Position numbers and translations under genes: made by a program. This document shows positions 13,301-27,600 of a stretch of 64,000 nt of DNA, one piece after another. Positions within the stretch are counted from its first letter, which is position 1. The number at the start of each line of letters is the position of its first letter. The notes below the pieces were generated by a model, which was given only the letters and a program-made list of their open reading frames with translations, ran no database searches and had not been told where the DNA came from. The stretch covers positions 602,816 through 666,815 of the forward strand of contig ML133403.1 of assembly GCA_003864495.1 (NCBI GenBank). The letters are read 5' to 3'. Source of the stretch: Nemopilema nomurai (lineage: Eukaryota; Cnidaria; Scyphozoa; Rhizostomeae; Rhizostomatidae).

Positions 13301-16300
13301 CTAGAGCTTTTAACACCTTAACGAGGCTAGCATGGAAACGAGGCTAGGACGAAAACGAGGCTAGCGTGGAAACGAGGCTAGGACAAAAAAGAGGCTAGGG
13401 CTTTTAGAACCAAACGAGACTAGTATGAAAACGAGGCTACGATGAAAACGAGGCTATGACATAAACGAGGCTAGAACTTTTAGCACCTTAACGAGGCTAG
13501 CATGGAAAAGAGGCTAGGACGAAAACGAGGCTAGGTCTTTCAGCATCTAAACGAGGCTAGCATGGTAACGAGGCTAGGGCTTTTAGCACCAAAACGAGGC
13601 TAGCACGAAAACGAGGCTAGCACGAAAACGAGGCTAGCATGGAAACGAGGCTAGGACGAAAAAGAGGCTAGGGCTTTTAGAACCAAAACGAGACTAGTAT
13701 GAAAACGAGGCTAGGATGAAAACGAGGCTATGACATAAACGAGGCTAGAACTTTTAGCACTTTAATGAGCCTAGCATGGAAAAGAGGCTAGGATGAAAAC
13801 GAGGCTATGACATAAATGAGGCTAGAACTTTTAGCACTTTAATGAGCCTAGCATTGAAAAGAGGCTAGGACGAAAACGAGGCTAGGGCTTTATAACCAAA
13901 ACGTGGCTTGCTTGGAAACGAGGCTAGTACGTAAGAGCCTTGGGCTTTAGCACCAAAACGAGGCTAGGACAAAAACGAGACTAGTATGGAAACGAGGCTA
14001 GGAGAAAAAAAGGCTAGGGCTTTAGCATCAAAACGAGGCTTCCATGGAATCGAGGCTGGGACGAAAAAATGGCTAGGGCTTTTAGAACCAAAACGAGACT
14101 AGCATGAAAACGAGGCTACGATGAAAACGAAGCTATGACATAAACGAGGCTAGGGCTTTTAGCACCAAAAGGAGGCTAGCATGGAAACGAGGCTTGGACG
14201 AAAACAAGGCTAGCATGGAAACGAGGCTAGAAAAAAAAGAGGCTAGGGCTTTAAGCACAAAAAAGAGGCTTCCGTAGAAACGAGGCTAGCATGGAAACGA
14301 GGCTAGGAGGTAAACGAGGCTATCATGGAAACGAGGCTTGGACGAAAACAAGGATGGAAACGAGGCTAGGACGAAAAAGAGGCTAGGGCTTTGAGAACCA
14401 AAACGAGGTTAGCATGGAAACGAGACTAAGGCTATTAGCACCAAAACGAGGCTAGCACGGAGACGATGCTACGTTGAAAACGAGGCTATTACATAAACGA
14501 GGGTAGTGCTTTTAGCACCTTAACGAGGCTAGCATGGAAAAGAGGCTAGGACGAAAACGAGGCTAGGTCTTTCAGCATCTAAACGAGGCTAGGGAACGAG
14601 GCTAGGACTAAAACGAGGCTAGCTTGGAAACGAGGCTAGGACGAAAAAGAGGCTAGGGCTTTTAGAACCAAAACGATACTAGTATGAAAACGAGACTACG
14701 ATGAAAACAAGGCTATGACATAAACGAGGCTAGAACTTTTAGCACCTTAACGAGGCTAGCATGGAAAAGAGGCTAGGACGAAAACGAGGCTAGGGCTTTA
14801 AAACCAAAACGTGGCTTGCTTGGAAACGAGGCTAGGACGTAAGAGCCCAGGGCTTTTAGCACCAAAAAGAGGCTAGGACAAAAACGAGGCTAGCATGGAA
14901 ACGAGGCTAGGACAAAAAAAGGCTAGGGCTTTAGCATCAAAACGAGGCTTCCATGGAATCGAGGCTGGGACGAAAAAATGGCTAGGGCTTTTAGAACCAA
15001 AACGAGACTAGCATGAAAACGAGGCTACGATGAAAACGAAGCTATGACATAAACGAGGCTAGGGCTTTCAGCATCTAAACGAGGCTAGCATGGAAACGAG
15101 GCTAGGGCTTTTAGAACCAAAACGAGGCTTCCGTAGAAACGAGGCTAGCATGGAAACGAGGCTAGGAGGACAACGAGGCTATGACATAAACGAGGCTAGA
15201 ACTTTTAGCACCTTAACGAGGCTAGCATAGAAACGAGGCTAGGACAAAAACGAGGCTAGGGCTTTAATACCAAAACATGGCTTGCTTGGAAACGAGGCTA
15301 GGAGGAAGACAAAGCAAGAGCTTTTAGCACCTAAACGAGGCTAGCTGGGAAACAAAGCTAGGAGGAGAACAAGGCTAGGGCTTTAATACCAAAACGAGGC
15401 TTGCTTGGAAACGAGGCTAGGACGTAAGAACCTAGGGCTTTTAGCAACAAAACGAGGTTAGCATGGAAACAAGGCTAAGGCTTTTAGCACCAAAACGAGG
15501 CTAGCACGGAGACGATGCTACGATGAAAACGATGCTATTACATAAACTAGGGTAGAGCTTTTAGCACCTTATTAAGGGTAGCATCTAAAAGAGGCTAGGA
15601 TGAAAACGAGGCTGGGCTTTCACCATCTAAAAGAGGCTAGCATGGAAACGAGGCTAGGGCTTTTAGAACCAAAACGAGGCTTCCGTAGAAACGAGGCTAG
15701 CATGGAAACGAGGCTAGGAGGACAAAGAGGCTATGACATAAACGAGGCTAGAACTTTTGGCACCTTAACGAGGCTAGCATAGAAACGAGGCTAGGACAAA
15801 AACGAGGCTAGGGCCTTAATACCAAAACATGGCTTGCTTGGAAACGAGGCTAGGAGGAAGACAAAGCAAGAGCTTTTAGCACCTAAACAAGGCTAGCATG
15901 GAAACGAGGCTAAGGCTTTTAGCCCCAAAACGAGGCTAGCACGGAGACGATGCTACGATGAAAACGAGGCTATTACATAAACGAGGCTAGAGCTTTTAAC
16001 ACCTTAACAAGGCTAGCATGGAAACGAGGCTAGGACGAAAACGAGACTAGCGTGGAAACGAGGCTAGGACGAAAAAGAGGCTAGGGCTTTTAGAACCAAA
16101 ACGAGACTAGTATGAAAACGAGGCTACGATGAAAACGAGGCTATGACATAAACGAGGCTAGAACTTTTAGCACCTTAACAAGGCTAGCATGGAAAAGAGG
16201 CTAGGACGAAAACGAGGCTAGGTCTTTCAGCATCTAAACGAGGCTAGCATGGTAACGAGGCTAGGTCTTTCAGCATCTAAACGAGGCTAGCATGGGAACG

Positions 16301-19023
16301 AGGCTAGGACGAAAACGAGGCTAGTATTGGAAACGAGGCTAGGACGAAAAAGAGGCTAGGAGTTTTAGAACCAAAACGAGACTAGTATGAAAACGAGGCT
16401 ACGATGAAAACGAGGCTATGACATAAACGAGGCTAGAACTTTTAGCACCTTAACGAGGCTAGCATGGAAAAGAGGCTAGGACGAAAACGAGGCTAGGGCT
16501 TTAAAACCAAAACGTGGCTTGCTTGGAAACGAGGCTAGGACGTAAGAGCCCAGGGCTTTTAGCACCAAAACGAGGCTAGGACGAAAACGAGGCTAGCATG
16601 GAAACGAGGCTAGGACAAAAAAGGCTAGGGCTTTAGCACCAAAACGAGGCTTCCATTGAATCGAGGCTGGGACGAAAAAATGGCTAGGGCTTTTAGAACC
16701 AAAACGAGACTAGCATGAAAACGAGGCTACGATGAAAACGAAGCTATGACATAAACGAGGCTAGGGCTCTCAGCATCTAAACGAGGCTAGCATGGAAACG
16801 AGGCTAGGGCTTTAAGAACCAAAACGAGGCTTCCGTAGAAACGAGGCTAGCATGGAAACGAGGCTAGGAGGACAACGAGACTATGACATAAACGAGGCTA
16901 GAACTTTTAGCACCTTAACGAGGCTAGCATAGAAACGAGGCTAGGACAAAAACGAGGCTAGGGCTTTAATACCAAAACATGGCTTGCTTGGAAACGAGGC
17001 TAGGAGGAAGACAAAGCAAGAGGTTTTAGCACCTAAACAAGGCTAGCATGGAAACGAGGCTAAGGCTTTTAGCACCAAAACGAGGCTAGCACGGAGACGA
17101 TGCTACGATGAAAACGAGGCTATTACATAAACGAGGCTAGAGCTTTTAACACCTTAACGAGGCTAGCATGGAAACGAGGCTAGGACGAAAACGAGGCTAG
17201 CATGGAAACGAGGCTAGGACGAAAAAGAGGCTAGGGCTTTTAAAACCAAAACGAGACTAGTATGAAAACGAGGCTACGATGAAAACGAAGCTATGACATA
17301 AACGAGGCTAGAACTTTTAGCACCTTAACGAGGCTTCCGTGGAAACGAGGCTAGGACGAAAACGAGGCTAGGGCTTTTAGCACCTAAACGAGGCTAGCTG
17401 GGAAACAAAGCTAGGAGGAGAACAAGGCTAGGGCTTTGATACCAAAACGAGGCTTGCTTGGAAACGAGGCTAGGACGTAAGAACCTAGGGCTTTTAGCAA
17501 CAAAACGAGGTTAGCATGGAAACGAGGCTAAGGCTTTTAGCACCAAAACGAGGCTAGCACGGAGACGATGCTACGATGAAAACGAGGCTATTACATAAAC
17601 GAGGCTAGAGCTTTTAACACCTTAACGAGGCTAGCATGGAAACGAGGCTAGGACGAAAACGAGGCTAGCGTGGAAACGAGGCTAGGACGAAAAAGAGGCT
17701 AGGGCTTTTAGAACCAAAACGAGACTAGTATGAAAACGAGGCTACGATGAAAACGAGGCTATTACATAAACTAGGGTAGAGCTTTTAGCACCTTAACGAG
17801 GCTAGCATTGAAAAGAGGCTAGGACGAAAACGAGGCTAGGTCTTTCAGCATCTAAACGAGGCTAGCATGGTAACGAGGCTAGGGCTTTTAGACCCAAAAC
17901 GAGGCTAGCACGAAAACGAGGCTAGCATGGAAACGAGGCTAGGACGAAAACGAGGCTAGGGCTTTAAAACCAAAACGTGGCTTGCTTGGAAACGAGGCTA
18001 GGACGTAAGAGCCCAGGGCTTTTAGCACCAAAAAGAGGCTAGGACAAAAACGAGGCTAGCATGGAAACGAGGCTAGGACAAAAAAGGCTAGGGCTTTAGC
18101 ATCAAAACGAGGCTTCCATGGAATCGAGGCTGGGACGAAAAAATGGCTAGGGCTTTTAGAACCAAAACGAGACTAGGATGAAAACGAGGCTACGATGAAA
18201 ACGAAGCTATGACATAAACGAGGCTAGGGCTTTCAGCATCTAAACGAGGCTAGCATTGAAACGAGGCTAGGGCTTTTAGAACCAAAACGAGGCTTCCGTA
18301 GAAACGAGGCTAGCATGGAAACAAGACTAGGAGGACAACGAGGCTATGACATAAACGAGGCTAGAACTTTTAGCACCTTAACGAGGCTAGCATAGAAACG
18401 AGGCTAGGACAAAAACGAGGCTAGGGCTTTAATACCAAAACATGGCTTGCTTGGAAACGAGGCTAGGTGGAAGACAAAGCAAGAGCTTTTAGAATCTTAA
18501 CAAGGCTAGCATGGAAACGAGGCTAAGGCTTTTAGCACCAAAACGAGGCTAGCACGGAGACGATGCTACGATGAAAACGAGGCTATTACATAAACGAGTC
18601 TAGAGCTTTTAACACCTTAACGAGGCTAGCATGGAAACGAGTCTAGGACGAAAACGAGGCTAGCGTGGAAACGAGGCTAGGACGAAAAAGAGGCTAGGGC
18701 TTTTAGAACCAAAACGAGACTAGTATGAAAACGAGGCTACGATGAAAACGAGGCTATTACATAAACGAGTCTAGAGCTTTTAACACCTTTACGAGGCTAG
18801 CATGGAAACGAGTCTAGGACGAAAACGAGGCTAGCATGGAAAAGAGGCTAGGACGAAAAATAGGCTAGGGCTTTTAGAACCAAAACGAGACTAGTATGAA
18901 AACGAGGCTAGGATGAAAACGAGGCTATGACATAAACGAGGCTAGAACTTTTAGCACTTTAATGAGCCTAGCATGGAAAAGAGGCTATGATGAAAACGAG
19001 GCTAGGGCTTTATTACCAAAACG
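10380..19023 (+). repeat. Higher-order block B, rearranged relative of block A
   Basis: Starts with the same landmark as block A and ends where it recurs at 19024, for a length of 8644 bp. Compared with A it lacks the internal 1.7 kb duplication. It carries about 0.9 kb extra at roughly 14150-15060 (the stretch opening with AGCACCAAAAGGAGGCTAGC). It lacks about 0.9 kb corresponding to roughly 7280-8180. The extra segment is also present at 34500-35400 and 37360-38270, so those downstream copies are of B type. The unoccupied site of the retrotransposon insertion lies in this block at 12761/12762. Confidence 0.7.
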
Positions 19024-22000
19024 TTGCTTGCTTGGAAACGAGGCTAGGACGTAAGAGCCTAGGGCTTTTAGCACCAAAACGAGGCTAGGACAAAAACGAG
19101 GCTAGCATGGAAACGAGGCTAGGACAAAAAAGAGGCTAGGGCTTTAGCACCAAAACGAGGCTTCAATGGAATCGAGGCTAGCATGGAAACGGGGCTAGGA
19201 GGAAAACGAGGCTAGCATGGAAACGAGGCTTGGACGAAAACAAGGCTAGCATGGAAACGAAGCTAGGACGAAGAAGAGGCTAGGGCTTTTAGAACCAAAA
19301 CGAGGTTAGCATGGAAACGAGGCTAAGGCTTTTAGCACCAAAACGAGGCTAGCACGGAGACGATGCTACGATGAAAACGAGGCTATTACATAAACGAGGG
19401 TAGAGCTTTTAGCACCTTAACGAGACTAGCATGGAAAAGAGGCTAGGACGAAAACGAGGCTAGGGTTTTCAGCACCTAAACGAAGCTAGCATGGAAATGA
19501 GGCTAGACCTTTTAGCACGAAAACGAGGCAAGGACGGAAACGAGGCTAGAAAGAAAACGAGGCTAGCATGGAAACGAGGCTAGGACAAAAAAGAGGCTAG
19601 GGCTTTTAGCACCAAAACGAGGCAAGCACAGAAACGAGGCTAGGACGAAAGCGAGGCTATTACATAAACGAGGGTAGAGCTTTTAGCACCTTAACGAGGC
19701 TAGCATGGAAAAGAGGCTAGGACGAAAACGAGGCTAGGTCTTTTAGCATCTAAACGAGGCTAGCATGGAAACGAGGCTAGGGCTTTTAGCACCAAAACGA
19801 GGCTAGCATGGAAACGAGGCTTGGACGAAAACAAGGCTAGCATGGAAACGAGGCTAGAAAAAAAAGAGGCTAGGGCTTTAAGCACAAAAAAGAGGCTTCC
19901 GTAGAAACGAGGCTAGCATGGAAACGAGGCTAGGAGGTAAACGAAACTAGCATGGAAACGAGGCTTGGACGAAAACAAGGCTAGCATGGAAACGAGGCTA
20001 GGACGAAAAAGAGGCTAGGGCTTTGAGAACCAAAACGAGGTTAGCATGGAAACGAGGCTAAGGCTTTTAGCACCAAAACGAGGCTAGCAAGGAGACGATG
20101 CTACGATGAAAACGAGGCTATTACATAAACGAGGGTAGTGCTTTTAGCACCTTAACGAGGCTAGCATGGAAAAGAGGCTAGGACGAAAACGAGGCTAGGT
20201 CTTTCAGCATCTAAACGAGGCTAGCATGGGAACGAGACTAGGACGAAAACGAGGCTAGCTTGGAAACGAGGCTAGGACGAAGAAGAGGCTAGGGCTTTTA
20301 GAACCAAAACGAGACTAGTATGAAAACGAGGCTACGATGAAAACGAGGCTATGACATAAACGAGGCTAGAACTTTTAGCACCTTAACGAGGCTAGCATGG
20401 AAAAGAGGCTAGGACTAAAACGAGGCTAGGGCTTTAAAACCAAAACGTGGCTTGCTTGGAAACGAGGCTAGGACGTAAGAGCCCAGGGCTTTTAGCACCA
20501 AAACGAGGCTAGGACAAAAACGAGGCTAGCATGGAAACGAGGCTAGGACGAAAAATAGGCTAGGGCTTTTAGAACCAAAACGAGACTAGTATGAAAACGA
20601 GGCTAGGATGAAAACGAGGCTATGACATAAACGAGGCTAGAACTTTTAGCACTTTAATGAGCCTAGCATGGAAAAGAGGCTATGATGAAAACGAGGCTAG
20701 GGCTTTATTACCAAAACGTTGCTTGCTTGGAAACGAGGCTAGGACGTAAGAGCCTAGGGCTTTTAGCACCAAAACGAGGCTAGGACAAAAACGAGGCTAG
20801 CATGGAAACGAGGCTAGGACAAAAAAGAGGCTAGGGCTTTAGCACCAAAACGAGGCTTCAATGGAATCGAGGCTAGCATGGTAACGGGGCTAGGAGGAAA
20901 ACGAGGCTAGCATGGAAACGAGGCTTGGACGAAAACAAGGCTAGCATGGAAACGAAGCTAGGACGAAGAAGAGGCTAGGGCTTTTAGAACCAAAACGAGG
21001 TTAGCATGGAAACGAGGCTAAGGCTTTTAGCACCAAAACGAGGCTAGCACGGAGACGATGCTACGATGAAAACGAGGCTATTACATAAACGAGGGTAGAG
21101 CTTTTAGCACCTTAACGAGGCTAGCATGGAAAAGAGGCTAGGACGAAAACGAGGCTAGGGTTTTCAGCACCTAAACGAAGCTAGCATGGAAATGAGGCTA
21201 GACCTTTTAGCACGAAAACGAGGCAAGGACGGAAACGAGGCTAGAAAGAAAACGAGGCTAGCATGGAAACGAGGCTAGGACAAAAAAGAGGCTAGGGCTT
21301 TTAGCACCAAAACGAGGCAAGCACAGAAACGAGGCTAGGACGAAAGCGAGGCTATTACATAAACGAGGGTAGAGCTTTTAGCACCTTAACGAGGCTAGCA
21401 TGGAAAAGAGGCTAGGACGAAAACGAGGCTAGGTCTTTCAGCATCTAAACGAGGCTAGCATGGGAACGAGACTAGGACGAAAACGAGGCTAGCTTGGAAA
21501 CGAGGCTAGGACGAAGAAGAGGCTAGGGCTTTTAGAACCAAAACGAGACTAGTATGAAAACGAGGCTACGATGAAAACGAGGCTATGACATAAACGAGGC
21601 TAGAATTTTTAGCACCTTAACGAGGCTAGCATGGAAAAGAGGCTAGGACTAAAACGAGGCTAGGGCTTTAAAACCAAAACGTGGCTTGCTTGGAAACGAG
21701 GCTAGGACGTAAGAGCCCAGGGCTTTTAGCACCAAAACGAGGCTAGGACAAAAACGAGGCTAGCATGGAAACGAGGCTAGGACAAAAAAAGGCTAGGGCT
21801 TTAGCATCAAAACGAGGCTTCCATGGAATCGAGGCTGGGACGAAAAGATGGCTAGGGCTTTTAGAACCAAAACGAGACTAGCATGAAAACGAGGCTACGA
21901 TGAAAACGAAGCTATGACATAAACGAGGCTAGGGCTTTCAGCATCTAAACGAGGCTAGCATGGAAACGAGGCTAGGGCTTTTAGAACCAAAACGAGGCTT

Positions 22001-25000
22001 CCGTAGAAACGAGGCTAGCATGGAAACGAGGCTAGGAGGACAACGAGGCTATGACATAAACGAGATTAGAACTTTTAGCACCTTAACGAGGCTAGCATGG
22101 AAACGAGGCTAGAAAAAAAGAGGCTAGGGCTTTAAGCACAAAAAAGAGGCTTCCGTAGAAACGAGGCTAGCATGGAAACGAGGCTAGGAGGTAAACGAAA
22201 CTAGCATGGAAACGAGGCTTGGACGAAAACAAGGCTAGCATGGAAACGAGGCTAGGACGAAAAAGAGGCTAGGGCTTTGAGAACCAAAACGAGGTTAGCA
22301 TGGAAACGAGGCTAAGGCTTTTAGCACCAAAACGAGGCTAGCAAGGAGACGATGCTACGATGAAAACGAGGCTATTACATAAACGAGGGTAGTGCTTTTA
22401 GCACCTTAACGAGGCTAGCATGGAAAAGAGGCTAGGACGAAAACGAGGCTAGGTCTTTCAGCATCTAAACGAGGCTAGCATGGGAACGAGGCTAGGACGA
22501 AAACGAGGCTAGCTTGGAAACGAGGCTAGGACGAAAAAGAGGCTAGGGCTTTTAGAACCAAAACGAGACTAGTATGAAAACGAGGCTACAATGAAAACGA
22601 GGCTATGACATAAACGAGGCTAGAACTTTTAGCACCTTAACGAGGCTAGCATGGAAAAGAGGCTAGGACGAAAACGAGGCTAGGGCTTTAAAACCAAAAC
22701 GTGGCTTGCTTGGAAACGAGGCTAGGACGTAAGAGCCCAGGGCTTTTAGCACCAAAACGAGGCTAGGACAAAAACGAGGCTAGCATGGAAACGAGGCTAG
22801 GACAAAAAAAGGCTAGGGCTTTAGCATCAAAACGAGGCTTCCATGGAATCGAGGCTGGGACGAAAAAATGGCTAGGGCTTTTAGAACCAAAACGAGACTA
22901 GCATGAAAACGAGGCTACGATGAAAACGAAGCTATGACATAAACGAGGCTAGGGCTTTCAGCATCTAAACGAGGCTAGCATGGAAACGAGGCTAGGTCTT
23001 TTAGAACCAAAACGAGGCTTCCGTAGAAACGAGGCTAGCATGGAAACGAGGCTAGGAGGACAACGAGGCTATGACATAAACGAGGCTAGAACTTTTAGCA
23101 CCTTAACGAGGCTAGCATAGAAACGAGGCTAGGACAAAAACGAGGCTAGGGCTTTAATACCAAAACATGGCTTGCTTGGAAACGAGGCTAGGAGGAAGAC
23201 AAAGCAAGAGCTTTTAGCACCTAAACAAGGCTAGCATGGAAACGAGGCTAAGGCTTTTAGCACCAAAACGAGGCTAGAACTGAGACGTTGCTACGATGAA
23301 AACGAGGCTATTACATAAACGAGGCTAGAGCTTTTAACACCTTAACGAGGCTAGCATGGAAACGAGGCTAGGACGAAAACGAGGCTAGCGTGGAAACGAG
23401 GCTAGGACAAAAAGAGGCTAGGGCTTTTAGAACCAAAACGAGACTAGTATGAAAACGAGGCTACGATGAAAACGAGGCTATGACATAAACGAGGCTAGAA
23501 CTTTTAGCACCTTAACGAGGCTAGCATGGAAAAGAGGCTAGGACGAAAACGAGGCTAGGTCTTTCAGCATCTAAACGAGGCTAGCATGGTAACGAGGCTA
23601 GGGCTTTTAGCACCAAACGAGGCTAGCACGAAAACGAGGCTAGCACGAAACGAGGCTAGCATGGAAACGAGGCTAGGACGAAAAAGAGGCTAGGGCTTTT
23701 AGAACCAAAACGAGACTAGTATGAAAACGAGGCTAGGATGAAAACGAGGCTATGACATAAACGAGGCTAGAACTTTTAGCACTTTAATGAGCCTAGCATG
23801 GAAAAGAGGCTAGGATGAAAACGAGGCTATGACATAAATGAGGCTAGAACTTTTAGCACTTTAATGAGCCTAGCATGGAAAAGAGGCTAGGACGAAAACG
23901 AGGCTAGGGCTTTATAACCAAAACGTGGCTTGCTTGGAAACGAGGCTAGTACGTAAGAGCCTTGGGCTTTTAGCACCAAAACGAGGCTAGGACAAAAACG
24001 AGGCTAGTATGGAAACGAGGCTATGAGAAAAAAGGCTAGGGCTTTAGCATCAAAACGAGGCTTCCATGGAATCGAGGCTGGGACGAAAAAATGGCTAGGG
24101 CTTTTAGAACCAAAACGAGACTAGCATGAAAACAAGGCTACGATGAAAACGAAGCTATGACATAAACGAGGCTAGGGCTTTCAGCATCTAAACGAGGCTA
24201 GCATGGAAACGAGGCTAGGGCTTTTAGAACCAAAACGAGGCTTCCGTAGAAACGAGGCTAGCATGGAAACGAGGCTAGGAGGACAACGAGGCTATGACAT
24301 AAACGAGGCTAGAACTTTTAGCACCTTAACGAGGTTAGCATAGAAACGAGGCTAGGACAAAAACGAGGCTAGGGCTTTAATACCAAAACATGGCTTGCTT
24401 GGAAACGAGGCTAGGAGGAAGACAAAGCAAGAGCTTTTAGCACCTAAACGAGGCTAGCTGGGAAACAAAGCTAGGAGAGAACAAGGCTAGGGCTTTAATA
24501 CCAAAACGAGGCTTGCTTGGAAACGAGGCTAGGACGTAAGAACCTAGGGCTTTTAGCAACAAAACGAGGTTAGCATGGAAACAAGGCTAAGGCTTTTAGC
24601 ACCAAAACGAGGCTAGCACGGAGACGATGCTACGATGAAAACGATGCTATTACATAAACTAGGGTAGAGCTTTTAGCACCTTATTAAGGGTAGCATCTAA
24701 AAGAGGCTAGGATGAAAACGAGGCTGGGCTTTCACCATCTAAAAGAGGCTAGCATGGAAACGAGGCTAGGGCTTTTAGAACCAAAACGAGGCTTCCGTAG
24801 AAACGAGGCTAGCATGGAAACGAGGCTAGGAGGACAACGAGGCTATGACATAAACGAGGCTAGAACTTTTGGCACCTTAACGAGGCTAGCATAGAAACGA
24901 GGCTAGGACAAAAACGAGGCTAGGGCCTTAATACCAAAACATGGCTTGCTTGGAAACGAGGCTAGGAGGAAGACAAAGCAAGAGCTTTTAGCACCTAAAC

Positions 25001-27600
25001 AAGGCTAGCATGGAAACGAGGCTAAGGCTTTTAGCCCCAAAACGAGGCTAGCACGGAGACGATGCTACGATGAAAACGAGGCTATTACATAAACGAGGCT
25101 AGAGCTTTTAACACCTTAACAAGGCTAGCATGGAAACGAGGCTAGGACGAAAACGAGACTAGCGTGGAAACGAGGCTAGGACGAAAAAGAGGCTAGGGCT
25201 TTTAGAACCAAACGAGACTAGTATGAAAACGAGGCTACGATGAAAACGAGGCTATGACATAAACGAGGCTAGAACTTTTAGCACCTTAACAAGGCTAGCA
25301 TGGAAAAGAGGCTAGGACGAAAACGAGGCTAGGTCTTTCAGCATCTAAACGAGGCTAGCATGGTAACGAGGCTAGGTCTTTCAGCATCTAAACGAGGCTA
25401 GCATGGGAACGAGGCTAGGACGAAAACGAGGCTAGTATTGGAAACGAGGCTAGGACGAAAAAGAGGCTAGGGCTTTTAGAACCAAAACGAGACTAGTATG
25501 AAAACGAGGCTACGATGAAAACGAGGCTATGACATAAACGAGGCTAGAACTTTTAGCACCTTAACGAGGCTAGCATGGAAAAGAGGCTAGGACGAAAACG
25601 AGGCTAGGGCTTTAAAACCAAAACGTGGCTTGCTTGGAAACGAGGCTAGGACGTAAGAGCCCAGGGCTTTTAGCACCAAAACGAGGCTAGGACGAAAACG
25701 AGGCTAGCATGGAAACGAGGCTAGGACAAAAAAGGCTAGGGCTTTAGCACCAAAACGAGGCTTCCATTGAATCGAGGCTGGGACGAAAAAATGGCTAGGG
25801 CTTTTAGAACCAAAACGAGACTAGCATGAAAACGAGGCTACGATGAAAACGAAGCTATGACATAAACGAGGCTAGGGCTCTCAGCATCTAAACGAGGCTA
25901 GCATGGAAACGAGGCTAGGGCTTTAAGAACCAAAACGAGGCTTCCGTAGAAACGAGGCTAGCATGGAAACAAGGCTAGGAGGACAACGAGACTATGACAT
26001 AAACGAGGCTAGAACTTTTAGCACCTTAACGAGGCTAGCATAGAAACGAGGCTAGGACAAAAACGAGGCTAGGGCTTTAATACCAAAACATGGCTTGCTT
26101 GGAAACGAGGCTAGGAGGAAGACAAAGCAAGAGGTTTTAGCACCTAAACAAGGCTAGCATGGAAACGAGGCTAAGGCTTTTAGCACCAAAACGAGGCTAG
26201 CACGGAGACGATGCTACGATGAAAACGAGGCTATTACATAAACGAGGCTAGAGCTTTTAACACCTTAACGAGGCTAGCATGGAAACGAGGCTAGGACGAA
26301 AACGAGGCTAGCGTGGAAACGAGGCTAGGACGAAAAAGAGGCTATGGCTTTTAGAACCAAAACGAGACTAGTATGAAAACGAGGTTACGATGAAAACGAG
26401 GCTATGACATAAACGAGGCTATAACTTTTAGCACCTTAACGAGGCTAGCATGGAAAAGAGGCTAGGACGAAAACGAGGCTAGGTCTTTCAGCATCTAAAC
26501 GAGGCTAGCATGGTAACGAGGCTAGGGCTTTTAGCACCAAAACGAGGCTAGCACAAAAACGAGGCTAGCATGGAAACGAGGCTAGGACGAAAAAGAGCCT
26601 AGGGCTTTTAAAACCACAACGAGACTAGTATGAAAACGAGGCTACGATGAAAACGAGGCTATGACATAAACGAGGCTAGAACTTTTAGCACCTTAACGAG
26701 GCTAGCATGGAAAAGAGGCTAGGACGAAAACGAGGCTAGGGCTTTAAAACCAAAACGTGGCTTGCTTGGAAACGAGGCTAGGACGTAAGAGCCCAGGGCT
26801 TTTAGCACCAAAACGAGGCTAGGACGAAAACGAGGCTAGGTCTTTCAGCATCTAAACGAGGCTAGCATGGTAACGAGGCTAGGGCTTTTAGCACCAAAAC
26901 GAGGCTAGCACGAAAAACGAGGCTAGCACGAAAACGAGGCTAGCATGGAAACGAGGCTAGGACGAAAAATAGGCTAGGGCTTTTAGAACCAAAACGAGAC
27001 TAGTATGAAAACGAGGTTACGATGAAAAGGAGGCTATGACATAAACGAGGCTATAACTTTTAGCACCTTAACGAGGCTAGCATGGAAAAGAGGCTAGGAC
27101 GAAAACGAGGCTAGGTCTTTCAGCATCTAAACGAGGCTAGCATGGTAACGAGGCTAGGGCTTTTAGCACCAAAACGAGGCTAGCACAAAAACGAGGCTAG
27201 CATGGAAACGAGGCTAGGACGAAAAAGAGGCTAGGGCTTTTAAAACCAAAACGAGACTAGTATGAAAACGAGGCTACGATGAAAACGAAGCTATGACATA
27301 AACGAGGCTAGAACTTTTAGCACCTTAACGAGGCTTCCGTGGAAACGAGGCTAGGACGAAAACGAGGCTAGGGCTTTTAGCACCTAAACGAGGCTAGCTG
27401 GGAAACAAAGCTAGGAGGAGAACAAGGCTAGGGCTTTGATACCAAAACGAGGCTTGCTTGGAAACGAGGCTAGGACGTAAGAACCTAGGGCTTTTAGCAA
27501 CAAAACGAGGTTAGCATGGAAACGAGGCTAAGGCTTTTAGCACCAAAACGAGGCTAGCACGGAGACGATGCTACGATGAAAACGAGGCTATTACATAAAC
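19024..27600 (+). repeat. Higher-order block C, near-copy of 1-8600
   Basis: Sampled lines along the block match block A unit for unit, including rare variants: the GAATTTTTAGCACC unit (2580 and 21604), the CATGGTAACGGGGC unit (1855 and 20877) and the TTGGCACC unit (5850 and 24870). The differences seen are mainly one- or two-base changes in A runs, for example CACCAAACGAGG at about 23615 where A has CACCAAAACGAGG. This is the longest near-colinear duplication in the window, with copies 19.02 kb apart. Confidence 0.75.
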
